Counted from the first letter of the stretch, positions 1 through 8,320 are shown. The stretch is 64,000 nucleotides of DNA from Klenkia brasiliensis (GCF_900100695.1 NZ_FNCF01000001.1:248001-312000); one strand, 5' to 3'. Numbers and translations: made by a program. Notes: generated by a model from the letters alone, not told the origin.

Positions 1-466
1 CGGTGAGCGGGTCCAGCCGGGCGTCCCGCGCGGTCGGGTCGGGCAGCCGGCCGGCGAAGGTCTCCAGCAGCCGGCGGGTGACCCGCGGGGAGACCACGGC
101 GTCGCCGGCCGCGACCGTGCGGATGGCGGCGAGCAGGTCGGCCGGCTGCGTGTTCTTCAGCAGGAAGCCGCTGGCCCCGGCGCGCAGCGCGGCGAAGGCG
201 TGCTCGTCGAGGTCGAACGTGGTCAGCACCAGCACCCGGCTGGGCAGACCCGCGGCGACGATCTGCGCGGTGGCCGCGACGCCGTCCAGCACGGGCATCC
301 GCACATCCATCACCACCACGTCGGGCCGCAGCTCCCGCGCCAGCGCGACCGCCGCGGCGCCGTCCCCGGCCTGGCCGACCACCTCCAGGTCGGGCTGGCT
401 GTCCAGCACCATGCCGAAGCCGACCCGCACCAGCGGCTCGTCGTCCACCAGCAGCACCGTGGTCAT
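1..466 (-). CDS. NarL/LuxR-family response regulator, 3' part cut by window edge
   Basis: Two-component response regulator. The visible 155 residues are a complete receiver domain: acidic pocket VDDE at 8-10, phospho-acceptor Asp54 in VVMDVRMP, conserved Thr in VLVLTTFD and Lys in GFLLKN. The C-terminal HTH expected for this family lies beyond base 1. The ATG overlaps the stop of the upstream histidine kinase as ATGA (463-466), so the two are translationally coupled and this regulator is its cognate partner. It probably controls the adjoining ABC transporter genes. The receiver assignment is certain; the DNA-binding domain type is inferred from the kinase class. Confidence 0.93.
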   Translation of the reverse strand, partial: MTTVLLVDDEPLVRVGFGMVLDSQPDLEVVGQAGDGAAAVALARELRPDVVVMDVRMPVLDGVAATAQIVAAGLPSRVLVLTTFDLDEHAFAALRAGASGFLLKNTQPADLLAAIRTVAAGDAVVSPRVTRRLLETFAGRLPDPTARDARLDPLT

Positions 467-1638
467 GCGGGCACCTTGCTCGTGCCGGGCACCGGGGCCA
501 GCGGCAGCACCCCGCGCACGCGCCAGCCGCCGTCCGCCGGACCGGTCTCCACCGTGCCGCCCCACGCGCCGAACCGCTCCCGCATGCCGACCAGGCCGTG
601 CCCGGGCGGGCGGTCGGGGTCGCGCGGGCGGGTGCCGCGGCCGTCGTCGGTGACCTCCACCTGCAGCCGGTCGGCGGTCCACTCCAGCGCGACCCGGGCG
701 CCGCGGGCGCCGTCGGCGTGGGTGAGCGTGTTGGTCAGCGCCTCCTGCACCAGGCGGTGCACGGCCAGCTGCGCGGTGGCCGGCAGCGGGGACGGCGTGC
801 CCCCGACGGTGAGCACCACGGGCAGGCCCGCCGCGCGGACCTGCTCCACCAGGGCGTCGAGCTGGGCCAGCCCCGGCGCGGGCGCCGGCGCGCCGTCCTC
901 GTCGTCGCCGCGCAGCACCCCGAGCAGCCGGTGCATCTCGGTGATCGCCTCCCGGCCGGTGGCCGCGACCTGGGCCACCGCGGCGCGGGCCCGCTCCGGC
1001 GCGGTGTCGATGGCGTAGCCGGCACCGTCGGCCAGCGCGGTCATCACCGAGATGTTGTGCGCCACGACGTCGTGCACCTCGCGGGCGATCCGGGTGCGCT
1101 CCTCGGCGATGGCGGCGCGGGCCCCGGCGTCCCGCTCCCGCTCGGCGCGCAGCGCGCGGTCCTCCAACGCCTGCACCAGCGAGCGGCGGGTGCGCCGGTT
1201 GCGGCCGACGACCACCGCCACCACGGTCGCCGCGCTGAGCGGGACGACGGCCTCCCCGCCGGGCCGGCCGAGCAGGCCCAGCACCGCCAGGGTCAGCGGC
1301 ACCAGGGCGACCACGGCGGTCGCGACGACCACCTCGCGCACCGGCCGGCGGTCGGCGACCCAGGCGAGCAGCCAGAACGCGACCGCCCCGGCGGGCAGCA
1401 ACCGCTGGGGCTCCAGGTCGTGCCCGGCCCACCACGCCCCCAGCAGGGCGACGGCGACGACGAGGGCCGGGAACGGGGCGCGGTGGCGGGCCAGCGCGGT
1501 GCTCCAGAGCAGGGCCGAGACCACGACCGCGCCGGCGGTGAGCCCGCCGAGCCGCACGACCGGCCCCAGCGAGAGCACCGCCAGCACGGCCACCGGCGCG
1601 ACCAGGCGCACCCGGGCCGACGTCGTCATGCCGGTCAT
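463..1638 (-). CDS. NarL-type sensor histidine kinase (HisKA_3 + HATPase_c)
   Basis: Membrane sensor kinase of 391 residues. The N-terminal ~145 residues hold four to five hydrophobic helices and no large extracellular domain. The dimerisation/phospho-acceptor box REVHDVVAHNISVM follows, with His189, then an HATPase_c domain with DDGRG and GHGLVGMRER. This is the class that pairs with NarL-type regulators, and one overlaps its stop codon. The start lies 9 bases after the ABC permease stop; a second in-frame ATG is three codons downstream. The short intramembrane sensor next to an ABC exporter suggests sensing of a membrane-active compound or transporter flux (inference). Confidence 0.92.
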   Translation of the reverse strand: MTGMTTSARVRLVAPVAVLAVLSLGPVVRLGGLTAGAVVVSALLWSTALARHRAPFPALVVAVALLGAWWAGHDLEPQRLLPAGAVAFWLLAWVADRRPVREVVVATAVVALVPLTLAVLGLLGRPGGEAVVPLSAATVVAVVVGRNRRTRRSLVQALEDRALRAERERDAGARAAIAEERTRIAREVHDVVAHNISVMTALADGAGYAIDTAPERARAAVAQVAATGREAITEMHRLLGVLRGDDEDGAPAPAPGLAQLDALVEQVRAAGLPVVLTVGGTPSPLPATAQLAVHRLVQEALTNTLTHADGARGARVALEWTADRLQVEVTDDGRGTRPRDPDRPPGHGLVGMRERFGAWGGTVETGPADGGWRVRGVLPLAPVPGTSKVPA

Positions 1639-1647
1639 CGTCCCCGC

Positions 1648-2445
1648 TCAGGCGTCGCGGGTGCGCAGCCGCCACACCGCGGCGGCCAGCCCGACCGCGA
1701 CGTAGGCCAGCAGGACGGCGAACCCGGTCCAGGGCGCGAACTGGTCGGCGGTGGTGGTCAGCCGCAGCAGGCTGCCGCCCGCCGAGCTGGGCAGCCAGCG
1801 CACCACGTCCGGGCCCCAGTCGCCGGGCAGCAGCCCGCCGAGGACGGGCAGCAGGAAGACCAGCCCGAACAGCGTGGCGACCGCGCCGGCCGTGGAGCGC
1901 AGCAGCCAGCCCAGCGCGGAGCCGAGCAGGGTGATCGCGGTGAGGTAGAGCGCCGTCCCGAGCACCACCCGCAGCACACCGTCCTCGCCGAGGCCGGGCA
2001 TGCCGTCGACGACCGCCGAGCCGACGGCGTAGGCGGCCAGCGAGCCGACGGCGGCGACCACCAGCACCAGGGCGCCGAGGACGGCGGCCTTGGCCGCGAC
2101 CACGGGCCACCGCCGCGGGGTGGCGGCGAACGTGCTGCGGATCGTCCCGGAGGTGTACTCGCCGGTGACCAGGAGCACCCCGAGCACGCCCATCGCCAGC
2201 TGCGCGAGGTTGTAGCCGGCCAGCGCCAGGGTCAGCGGCTGGGCGAAGTCGACGCCGGGCGGCCCGCCGCCGGTCCCGCTGGGGCCGCCGGTGTCGGCGG
2301 TGCTGGTGAACAGCAGGCCGAGCAGCACCATGCCGGCCAGCGACCCACCCAGGACGTACCAGGTGGAGCGCAGCGAGCGGGCTTTCACCCACTCCCCGCG
2401 CAGGAGTCCGGTCGTCGTGGCGGTGTGCTCCAGGGTGGTGGTCAT
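1648..2445 (-). CDS. ABC-2 type transporter permease
   Basis: Integral membrane subunit of 265 residues in an ABC exporter. About six hydrophobic segments are visible, with the NatB/ABC-2 layout: a cytoplasmic N-terminus (GLLRGEWVKARSLRSTW), a first helix near 30-50, then pairs of helices including VTGEYTSGTIRSTF, a hallmark of bacitracin-type and related ABC-2 permeases. The ATG overlaps the ATPase stop as ATGA (2442-2445). A longer upstream reading is possible but would run through the ATPase gene, so this start is preferred. Substrate unknown; peptide antibiotic or lipid export is plausible. Confidence 0.9.
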   Translation of the reverse strand: MTTTLEHTATTTGLLRGEWVKARSLRSTWYVLGGSLAGMVLLGLLFTSTADTGGPSGTGGGPPGVDFAQPLTLALAGYNLAQLAMGVLGVLLVTGEYTSGTIRSTFAATPRRWPVVAAKAAVLGALVLVVAAVGSLAAYAVGSAVVDGMPGLGEDGVLRVVLGTALYLTAITLLGSALGWLLRSTAGAVATLFGLVFLLPVLGGLLPGDWGPDVVRWLPSSAGGSLLRLTTTADQFAPWTGFAVLLAYVAVGLAAAVWRLRTRDA

Positions 2446-3356
2446 GCCGGCTGCTCCTCGGTGCGGTACTCGCGCTCGTCGGCGGTGAGCGCCATGAACG
2501 CCTCCTCGAGGGAGGCCTGGACGGGGGTGAGCTCGTGCAGCGCGATGCCGGCCTCCGCGGCCCGGTCGCCGACGACCTCCGGCGGCACGCCGCGGACCAG
2601 CAGCACGCCGCGCTCGGCGGACTCGACGACGACGTCGGGCCCGGCGAGCAGCCCGGCGAGCTCGGTGGCCCGCGGGCTGCGCACCCGGACGCCGTCGCCG
2701 CCGGCCCGGTGCAGGAACTCGGCGGTGGGCACGTCGGCGACCAGCCGGCCGCGGCCCATGACCACGAGGTGGTCGGCGGTCACCGCCATCTCGGCCATGA
2801 GGTGGGAGGAGAAGAAGACGGTGCGGCCCTCGGCGGCCAGCCGGCGGGCGAGGGTGCGGATCCACAGCACGCCGTCGGGGTCCAGGCCGTTGACCGGCTC
2901 GTCGAGCACGACGGTGGCCGGGTCCCCGAGCAGCGCGGTGGCCACGCCGAGGCGCTGGCCCATGCCGAGGGAGAACCCGCCGACCCGCTTCCCGGCGACC
3001 GCGGTGAGCCCGGCGAGCTCCAGGACGGTGTCGACCCTCCGCCGCGGGAGGCCTGCGGTGGCGGCGAGGGCCTGCAGGTGCGCGCGGGCGGTGCGGCCGG
3101 GGTGCAGCGCCCGGGCCTCCAGGAGCGCACCCACCTGCCGGAGCGGGTCCCGGTGCTCGGCGTAGGGCTTGCCGTTCACCAGCGCGGTGCCGGCGGTGGG
3201 CCGGTCCAGGCCCAGCACCATCCGCATGGTCGTGGACTTCCCGGCGCCGTTGGGGCCCAGGAACCCGGTGACGATGCCCGGCCGGACGGTCACCGTGACG
3301 TCGTCGACGGCGAGGCGCTCGCCGTAGCGCTTGGTCAACCCGTGCAGCTCGATCAT
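2442..3356 (-). CDS. ABC transporter ATP-binding protein
   Basis: ATPase subunit of 304 residues. The Walker A GPNGAGKST lies at about 38-46, with signature FSLGMGQRLGVA, Walker B VVLDEPVNGLDPDG and the H-loop SSHLMAE. The C-terminal ~90-residue extension ends in PVQASLEEAFMALT, typical of DrrA/BcrA-type exporter ATPases. It heads a four-gene operon (ATPase, permease, kinase, regulator) with two ATGA overlaps. No Shine-Dalgarno is evident; a CAGGCT hexamer lies 7 bases before ATG, suggesting a leaderless transcript. Confidence 0.94.
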   Translation of the reverse strand: MIELHGLTKRYGERLAVDDVTVTVRPGIVTGFLGPNGAGKSTTMRMVLGLDRPTAGTALVNGKPYAEHRDPLRQVGALLEARALHPGRTARAHLQALAATAGLPRRRVDTVLELAGLTAVAGKRVGGFSLGMGQRLGVATALLGDPATVVLDEPVNGLDPDGVLWIRTLARRLAAEGRTVFFSSHLMAEMAVTADHLVVMGRGRLVADVPTAEFLHRAGGDGVRVRSPRATELAGLLAGPDVVVESAERGVLLVRGVPPEVVGDRAAEAGIALHELTPVQASLEEAFMALTADEREYRTEEQPA

Positions 3357-3363
3357 GGCGTCC

Positions 3364-3369
3364 AGCCTG
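3364..3369 (-). promoter_or_regulatory. Candidate -10 of the ABC/two-component operon
   Basis: CAGGCT on the minus strand ends 7 bases before the ATPase ATG. The A2/T6 pattern at this spacing recurs before many genes here and fits a leaderless start. Confidence 0.4.
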
Positions 3370-3505
3370 CTGGGCGCCGGGCCCGCCGTCGTCGCCCCCG
3401 CGGCGTCACCTCGGCCCGGTCCGCGTACTCCTGCAGGCGTAGCTCCTCCCCCGGGTGGAGGCCCGGGTGGGACCCCGGACCGATGTGCGGGGACGCCGCC
3501 GTCGC

Positions 3506-3511
3506 CAGGAT
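3506..3511 (+). promoter_or_regulatory. Candidate -10 of the 64-residue gene
   Basis: CAGGAT ends 7 bases before the ATG at 3519. Its presence supports the reality of this very small gene. Confidence 0.35.
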
Positions 3512-3518
3512 CGACGGC

Positions 3519-3713
3519 ATGGACAACGGGACGGACGGGGCGGAGATCGCCCGGGTGCTGCGGCAGCTGCGGCTGGCGGTGTTCCGCGGCGACGTCGTGG
3601 TCGACGCCGCCCGGCTGGACGCCTGGCCGCCGGGGGCACGGCTGGCGCTGGACCAGTGCGCCCGCCGGGCGGCGGCGCGCGGGCACCGGTTCGTGGTGCA
3701 GCGGGCCGCCTGA
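3519..3713 (+). CDS. Small hypothetical protein, 64 residues
   Basis: I do not recognise the family. The 64-residue product has a predicted helical N-half (EIARVLRQLRLAVFRGDVVVDAARL) and an Ala/Arg-rich helix (LALDQCARRAAARGHRFVV) with a single Cys; no membrane segment or signal peptide. It is read between the divergent ABC operon and the convergent tRNA-Arg gene, and ends 2 bases before the tRNA 3' end. Support: third-position GC like its neighbours, and a promoter-like CAGGAT spaced as at other starts. It could still be a chance reading frame. Confidence 0.5.
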   Translation: MDNGTDGAEIARVLRQLRLAVFRGDVVVDAARLDAWPPGARLALDQCARRAAARGHRFVVQRAA

Positions 3714-3715
3714 GG

Positions 3716-3788
3716 TGCCCCCGGCAGGATTCGAACCTGCGGCCTGCGGTTTAGGAAACCGTCGCTCTATCCCCTGAGCTACGGGGGC
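3716..3788 (-). tRNA. tRNA-Arg (anticodon CCU)
   Basis: A 73-base cloverleaf reads on the minus strand. The acceptor stem GCCCCCG pairs with CGGGGGC; the D arm is GCTC/GAGC. The anticodon loop TTCCTAA gives CCU, decoding AGG; the T arm is GCAGG/CCTGC around TTCGAAT. CCA is not encoded. The outermost anticodon-stem pair is an A-C mismatch (27-43). AGG is rare in such GC-rich genomes. Confidence 0.96.
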
Positions 3789-3890
3789 CCGGGTGCGGGT
3801 CGAGGTTAGCGGGCGCGTCGCTGCCGTCCGGGAACCCCCGGAGGAGCAGGATCGTGGTGCAGGACGGAAGCGGAAACGAGACGAAGCGGT

Positions 3891-3896
3891 TACCTT
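3891..3896 (+). promoter_or_regulatory. Candidate -10 of the small acetyltransferase gene
   Basis: TACCTT lies 70 bases before the ATG at 3966, in a 177-base gap between the tRNA and this gene. Here a leader with a Shine-Dalgarno (AGGAGG near 3948) is present. No clear -35. Confidence 0.35.
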
Positions 3897-3965
3897 GTCT
3901 GTCCGGAGTCGAGCGCTGGCTCCACGTCCCGGCAGCGGAGCCGGGCAGGAGGTGGGACGAGCACG

Positions 3966-4298
3966 ATGAGCAGCACGCAGCAGGTGCACGTGGAGGACGC
4001 CCCGTCCCGCGGGCGTTTCGAGATCAGCGTCGACGGCCAGGTCGTCGGCATGGCCAGCTACCACGTCGACGACGGCGTGATGACGCTCCCGCACACCGAG
4101 GTGTCCCCCGCCGTCGCCGGCCGGGGCCTGGGCACGGTCCTGGTGGCCGCGGTCCTGGCCAGCGCCCGCGAGCGCGGCCTGTCGGTGCTGCCCTACTGCT
4201 CCTTCGTCCGGCACTACCTGCAGCAGCACCCGGCCGACCAGGACCTGGTGCGCCCCGACGACCGCCCGCACTTCGGCCTGCCGCTCACCGCGCGCTGA
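3966..4298 (+). CDS. Small GNAT-fold N-acetyltransferase (YjdJ/COG2388 type)
   Basis: A 110-residue single-domain acetyltransferase. Features of the YjdJ-like family are a short beta-rich N-half (GRFEISVDGQVVGMASY), the acetyl-CoA pyrophosphate loop VAGRGLGTVLV (about residues 54-64), and the ending LSVLPYCSFVRHYLQQHP, where family members carry the conserved CSFVxxYLxxHP. The substrate is not established for the family. AGGAGG lies upstream. The gene ends 26 bases before the photolyase gene, which has its own promoter. Confidence 0.9.
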   Translation: MSSTQQVHVEDAPSRGRFEISVDGQVVGMASYHVDDGVMTLPHTEVSPAVAGRGLGTVLVAAVLASARERGLSVLPYCSFVRHYLQQHPADQDLVRPDDRPHFGLPLTAR

Positions 4299-4312
4299 CC
4301 TCGCACAATCCG

Positions 4313-4318
4313 TAGGTT
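4313..4318 (+). promoter_or_regulatory. -10 element for leaderless photolyase transcript
   Basis: TAGGTT sits exactly 6 bases before the GTG at 4325, and no Shine-Dalgarno is visible. This is the clearest leaderless configuration in the left half of the window. Confidence 0.55.
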
Positions 4319-4324
4319 CGGGCG

Positions 4325-5683
4325 GTGCCGACCGCCATCCACTGGTTCCGCCGTGACCTGCGCCTGGGCGACAACCCCGCGCTGCTCGCCGCCCGCGAGG
4401 CCGGTGACGTGCTCCCGCTGTTCGTGCTCGACCCGGCGATCTGGGAGAAGTCCGGCGACCCGCGCAAGCACTTCCTGGCCGGCTGCCTGGCGGAGCTGCA
4501 CGAGGCCACCGACGGCCGCCTCGTCGTCCGGCACGGCAAGCCGCAGGACGTCGTCCCCGCGCTGGCCCGCGAGGTCGGCGCGGAGACGGTGCACGTCGCC
4601 GGGGACACCGGGCCCTACGGCCGGCAGCGCGACGCCGCGGTGGAGAAGGCCCTCGGCGACGACGCCGAGCTGGTCCGCACCGGCTCCCCGTACGCCGTCG
4701 CGCCGGGCACCATCACCAAGGACGACGGCACCCCCTTCAAGGTGTTCACCCCCTTCTCCCGCCGGTGGCGGGACCACGGCTGGCACGACCCGGCGGCCCG
4801 CCCCCGGAAGGTGAGCTGGGCCCGCGCGGACGGCGAGGACCTGCCGGAGGCGCCCGACCTCGGCGACACCGAGGTGCTCGAGCCCGGTGAGGCCGCGGCG
4901 CACCGGCGCTGGAAGGCGTTCCTGGACGACCGGATCGAGGGCTACGACGACGAGCGCAACCGGCCCGACCTGGACACCACGAGCCGGATGTCGGCGCACC
5001 TGCACTTCGGCACCGTGCACCCGCGGACCCTGCTCAAGGACATCGCCGACTCGGGGAAGAGCGGCACGGGCGTGGAGACCTACACGACCGAGCTGTGCTG
5101 GCGGGACTTCTACGCCGACGTGCTCTGGCACCGGCCCGAGACCGCCCGCGAGTACTACAACCCCGAGCTGCAGGGGATGACCTACTGCACGGGGAAGCAG
5201 GCCGACGAGGACTTCGACGCCTGGGCGGCCGGTCGCACCGGCTTCCCGGTCGTGGACGCCGCGATGCGCCAGCTGCTCGCCGAGGGCTGGATGCACAACC
5301 GGATGCGGATGATCACCGCCAGCTTCCTGGTCAAGGACCTGCACCAGGAGTGGACCCGGGGCGCCCGCTACTTCATGCAGCACCTGGTCGACGGCGACCT
5401 GGCCAGCAACAACCACGGCTGGCAGTGGGTCGCCGGCACCGGCACCGACGCCGCGCCCTACTTCCGGGTGTTCAACCCGGTCAGCCAGGGCCAGAAGTTC
5501 GACCCGGACGGCGACTACGTGCGCCGCTACGTCCCGGAGCTGCGCGGCATCGAGGGCAAGAAGGTGCACGAGCCGTGGGAGGTCGCCGACGACCTGCCCG
5601 AGGGCTACCCCGAGCGCATCGTCGACCACAAGCACGAGCGGGAGGTCGCCCTCGACCGCTACGCCAAGGCACGCGGGCGCTGA
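4325..5683 (+). CDS. phrB: Deoxyribodipyrimidine photo-lyase (class I)
   Basis: Light-driven repair of cyclobutane pyrimidine dimers; 452 residues, full length for class I. The N-terminal antenna domain starts IHWFRRDLRLGDNPAL. The C-terminal FAD domain has ELCWRDFYADV, TGFPVVDAAMRQL, WMHNRMRMITASFLVKDL and the catalytic block DLASNNHGWQWVAGTGTD followed by PYFRVFNP. GTG start, chosen because it begins the conserved strand and sits 6 bases after TAGGTT. The antenna cofactor (MTHF or deazaflavin) cannot be read with confidence. It converges on a CBS-domain gene, leaving only 7 bases between stops. Confidence 0.97.
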   Translation: MPTAIHWFRRDLRLGDNPALLAAREAGDVLPLFVLDPAIWEKSGDPRKHFLAGCLAELHEATDGRLVVRHGKPQDVVPALAREVGAETVHVAGDTGPYGRQRDAAVEKALGDDAELVRTGSPYAVAPGTITKDDGTPFKVFTPFSRRWRDHGWHDPAARPRKVSWARADGEDLPEAPDLGDTEVLEPGEAAAHRRWKAFLDDRIEGYDDERNRPDLDTTSRMSAHLHFGTVHPRTLLKDIADSGKSGTGVETYTTELCWRDFYADVLWHRPETAREYYNPELQGMTYCTGKQADEDFDAWAAGRTGFPVVDAAMRQLLAEGWMHNRMRMITASFLVKDLHQEWTRGARYFMQHLVDGDLASNNHGWQWVAGTGTDAAPYFRVFNPVSQGQKFDPDGDYVRRYVPELRGIEGKKVHEPWEVADDLPEGYPERIVDHKHEREVALDRYAKARGR

Positions 5684-5690
5684 CCTGCGG

Positions 5691-6122
5691 TCAGGCCGGC
5701 AGCAGGTCCCGCTCGGCCGCGCGGGCGGCGATGTCGGCGTCGGTGCAGAACCCGCGGCCGCTGCGCTTGAAGCACAGCAGACCCAGCAGCCGGCCCTCGT
5801 CGTCGACGACCGCGGTGCGCCGCCGGCCCTCGGCCCGCAGCCGCGCGGCCACGGCCTGCACCGGCTCGGACGGCGGCACCGTGCGGCCCTCGAGCCGGCC
5901 CAGCCCGCCCACCGGTGCCCGGTCGGGCCCGCCGAGGTCCTCGCGCTCGACGACGGCGACCAGCCGGACGCCGTCGACCACCAGCAGCGCGTGCACGTGG
6001 TCGTCGGCGAAGAACGCCCGCGCCTGCCCGGTGGTGGTGCCGACGCCGCACGTCTTCGGGGCGCGCACCATCGCCTCGCCCGCGGTGCGGGCGGAGGAGC
6101 CCCCCGCGCACGGATCGCCCAC
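5691..6122 (-). CDS. CBS-domain pair protein
   Basis: A 143-residue protein consisting of two CBS motifs (about residues 15-70 and 78-130). CBS pairs bind adenosyl ligands and act as cytosolic energy or redox sensors. Recognisable are TAGEAMVRAPKTC, HALLVVDGVRLVAVVEREDL, the second repeat beginning VPPSEPVQAVAARL, and RRTAVVDDEGRLLGLLC. The GTG start is chosen because GGAGG lies just upstream and the later ATG (6071) would remove the first beta strand. No attached effector domain, so its partner is unknown. Confidence 0.82.
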   Translation of the reverse strand: MGDPCAGGSSARTAGEAMVRAPKTCGVGTTTGQARAFFADDHVHALLVVDGVRLVAVVEREDLGGPDRAPVGGLGRLEGRTVPPSEPVQAVAARLRAEGRRRTAVVDDEGRLLGLLCFKRSGRGFCTDADIAARAAERDLLPA

Positions 6123-6178
6123 GCTGCCCCTCCCTCCGGTCGTCACCGCCCAGCCTGCCCCAGTGCGCGCGGACGCGC

Positions 6179-7015
6179 TCAGCCGCGGCTGCGGATCCAC
6201 TCCGGCAGGGTGCCCGAGTCCAGCATGCGCTCCCGCAGCGGGGTGACCAGCTCGACCAGCCGCAGCAGCCCCTCCTCGCCCAGGTGGGCCCAGCCGTCGA
6301 TCGCGAGCAGGTCGGTGACCGTCTCCACGTCGTCGCGCAGGTCACGCCCGGCCCGGGTCAGCCCGTCGTCGTCGACCAGGCCGCGCAGCCGCAGCCGCTC
6401 CACCCCGGCCTCCCACTCGGCGTCGGTCCAGCCGCGGGTGGAGCGCACGAAGTCCACCGACCCCGACGCCAGCCCGCCGGTGACCAGGGCCTCCACCGGA
6501 TCCAGGCCCGAGCTCTGCAGCGCGGTGACGTGGCCGTCACCGCGGTGCTCGCGCAGCAGCAGGCCGGCGTGCCAGAGCTGCAGCAGCGGGTCCTCGGGCC
6601 ACTCCTGCGCCGACCACGCGGCGTGGATGGGCCGACCCGCCTGGCTCAGGCCGGCGCAGGCCTCGCGGGCCAGGTCCACGGCCTCGGCGACGTCCGGCTC
6701 GCCCAGCACGTCGTGCAGCCGGGTCGCGACCGCCTCGCGGCGGGCCGCGGCCCACTCCTCCGGTGCTGCTGCGTCCCACACCGCGGGGACGGCGGCGTGC
6801 ACCAGCTGCGGGGCGAAGACGTAGAACGTGGCGACGACGAGCTCGGGCCGGCACGGGCCGAACGCCGAGGCCCGGGCGGCGAAGTAGCCGGCGCGGGTGG
6901 CGGGCACGCCGAACCGCTCGTAGGCCGCGTTCACCTCGGGGGCGAAGAACCCGGTGACGTGCAGCGTCTCGAGGGTCCCCCAGGCGCGGCGGGCCAGGGC
7001 AGGGGTCACGGTCAT
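6179..7015 (-). CDS. SCO6745-family helix-rich protein
   Basis: A 278-residue soluble protein matching the actinobacterial SCO6745 family (often labelled HTH-containing), of unknown function. Landmarks are ARRAWGTLETLHVTGFFAPEVNAAYERFG at the N-terminus, the central ARASAFGPCRPELVVATFYVF, and the C-terminal winged-helix-like LRLRGLVDDDGLTRAGRDLRDDVE. It resembles a fused regulator or sensor rather than an enzyme; no catalytic motif is seen. ATG 7015 is preceded at 6 bases by CAGGAT. It is divergent from the Nei-type glycosylase gene 43 bases away. Confidence 0.85.
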   Translation of the reverse strand: MTVTPALARRAWGTLETLHVTGFFAPEVNAAYERFGVPATRAGYFAARASAFGPCRPELVVATFYVFAPQLVHAAVPAVWDAAAPEEWAAARREAVATRLHDVLGEPDVAEAVDLAREACAGLSQAGRPIHAAWSAQEWPEDPLLQLWHAGLLLREHRGDGHVTALQSSGLDPVEALVTGGLASGSVDFVRSTRGWTDAEWEAGVERLRLRGLVDDDGLTRAGRDLRDDVETVTDLLAIDGWAHLGEEGLLRLVELVTPLRERMLDSGTLPEWIRSRG

Positions 7016-7021
7016 GCGGCG

Positions 7022-7027
7022 ATCCTG
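7022..7027 (-). promoter_or_regulatory. -10 element for SCO6745-family gene
   Basis: CAGGAT on the minus strand lies 6 bases before the ATG; leaderless configuration. Confidence 0.45.
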
Positions 7028-7058
7028 CACCCGGGGCAGGATCAGCGGGTGATCGCCG

Positions 7059-7865
7059 GTGCCTGAGGGCCACACCCTGTTCCGCCTGGCCCGTGAGCAG
7101 CACGGGAGGTTCGCCGGCCGCGAGGTGCACGTGACCAGCCCGCAGGGCCGGTTCGCCGCCGAGGCGCAGCTGGTCGACGGCCGGGTGCTCGACGAGGTGA
7201 CCTCCTACGGCAAGCACCTGTTCGCCGTCTTCGGCCCCGACGTGGTGCACGTGCACCTCGGGCTCTACGGCAAGTACACGACCGGCACCGGCCTCCCGCC
7301 CGAGCCCCGCGGCGCGCTGCGGATGCGCTGGGAGGGCCCCGGGGAGGACGGCGAGGGCGTCTGGACCGACCTGCGCGGACCCACCGCCTGCGAGCTCATC
7401 ACCGACGGCGAGGTGCAGCTGATCCTCGACCGGCTGGGCCCCGACCCGCTGCGGAGGTCGGACCCGGGCCGGGCGTGGGCGCGGATCAGCCGGTCCCGGC
7501 AGGCCATCGGTGCGCTGCTGATGGACCAGTCGGTGCTCGCCGGGGTCGGCAACGTCTACCGCGCCGAGGTGCTGTTCCGGCACCGCATCTCGCCGTTCCG
7601 GCCCGGCAAGGGACTCACCGAGGCGGAGTGGGACGCGGTCTGGGCCGACCTGGTCGTGCTGCTGCGCGCGGGCGTGCGGGCCGGCCGGATCGTCACCACC
7701 CGGCCCGAGGACCGCAGCCGCAAGCGGGGTGCGGCCAGCCGGGTCGACGCGCACTACGTCTACCGGCGGGCCGGGCAGCCGTGCCGGCTGTGCGGCACCC
7801 CGGTGCGCACCGAGGAGATGGTGGGCAGGAACCTGTTCTGGTGCCCGACCTGCCAAGCCGTCTGA
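7059..7865 (+). CDS. Fpg/Nei-family DNA glycosylase (endonuclease VIII type)
   Basis: Bifunctional base-excision glycosylase/AP lyase, 268 residues. The mature N-terminus PEGH supplies catalytic Pro2 and Glu3; PEGHT instead of PELPE marks the Nei branch. The H2TH region holds QAIGALLMDQSVLAGVGNVYRAE. The C-terminal zinc finger has four Cys (CRLCG...WCPTC), binding the damaged strand. GTG start fixed by the need for Pro at position 2. It follows the divergent SCO6745-like gene, and its last 25 bases overlap an acetyltransferase gene, suggesting coupled expression. Likely Nei1/Nei2 of actinobacteria, acting on oxidised pyrimidines. Confidence 0.95.
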   Translation: MPEGHTLFRLAREQHGRFAGREVHVTSPQGRFAAEAQLVDGRVLDEVTSYGKHLFAVFGPDVVHVHLGLYGKYTTGTGLPPEPRGALRMRWEGPGEDGEGVWTDLRGPTACELITDGEVQLILDRLGPDPLRRSDPGRAWARISRSRQAIGALLMDQSVLAGVGNVYRAEVLFRHRISPFRPGKGLTEAEWDAVWADLVVLLRAGVRAGRIVTTRPEDRSRKRGAASRVDAHYVYRRAGQPCRLCGTPVRTEEMVGRNLFWCPTCQAV

Positions 7866-8320
7866 CGGACCGTCTGACGATCCGCACCGACGACCTCGCC
7901 GACCCGCGGGTGCAGGAGCTGGTGGCCCTGCACGTGGGGTCGATGCGGGCGGACTCCCCGCCCGGCACCTCCTACGCCCTGGACCTGACCGGTCTCACCG
8001 GCCCGGGCATGACGGTCTGGACGGCGTGGGACGGCGACTCCCTGGCCGGGATGGTGGCGCTGTCGGCGGCCGGGGAGCTGAAGTCGATGCGCACCCACCC
8101 GGACCACCTGCGCCGCGGGGTGGCGGGAGCACTGCTGGACCACGCCCTGGCCGCGGCACGGGAGCGGGGGCTGGACCGGGTGGTGCTGGAGACCGGCACC
8201 GCCCCGCCCTTCGCCCCCGCCGTCGCGCTCTACCGGCAGGCGGGGTTCACCGACCGCGGCCCGTTCGGGGACTACGCGGCCGGGCCGGACAACCGGTTCC
8301 TGGAGCTGCGGCTCAGCTGA
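7841..8320 (+). CDS. GNAT family N-acetyltransferase
   Basis: A 159-residue cytosolic acetyltransferase. The GNAT fold begins LTIRTDDLADPRVQELVALH; the acetyl-CoA loop is HPDHLRRGVAGALLDHAL (about residues 88-105), followed by LDRVVLETG and the C-terminal ALYRQAGFTDRGPFGDY. This resembles PhnO/YjgM-like members acting on small amines. No ATG exists near the fold start; the GTG at 7841 inside the glycosylase gene is the only suitable start, giving a 25-base overlap in a different frame. The stop overlaps the convergent monooxygenase gene by 8 bases. Substrate unknown. Confidence 0.85.
   Translation: MPDLPSRLTDRLTIRTDDLADPRVQELVALHVGSMRADSPPGTSYALDLTGLTGPGMTVWTAWDGDSLAGMVALSAAGELKSMRTHPDHLRRGVAGALLDHALAAARERGLDRVVLETGTAPPFAPAVALYRQAGFTDRGPFGDYAAGPDNRFLELRLS

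Noticed and set aside
598-3165. Very long open frame on the plus strand opposite the ABC/kinase genes
   Set aside because: It is rich in Gly/Pro/Arg/His repeats without any domain, and its codon positions are an antisense shadow of the clear minus-strand genes. The same applies to long frames opposite ppc (11121-14798), 18007-19860, 20199-22823, 27734-31147 and 44-47 kb.
6071-6071. ATG 6071 as the start of the CBS-domain protein
   Set aside because: It would delete the first strand of CBS1, and the GTG at 6122 has a well-placed GGAGG.
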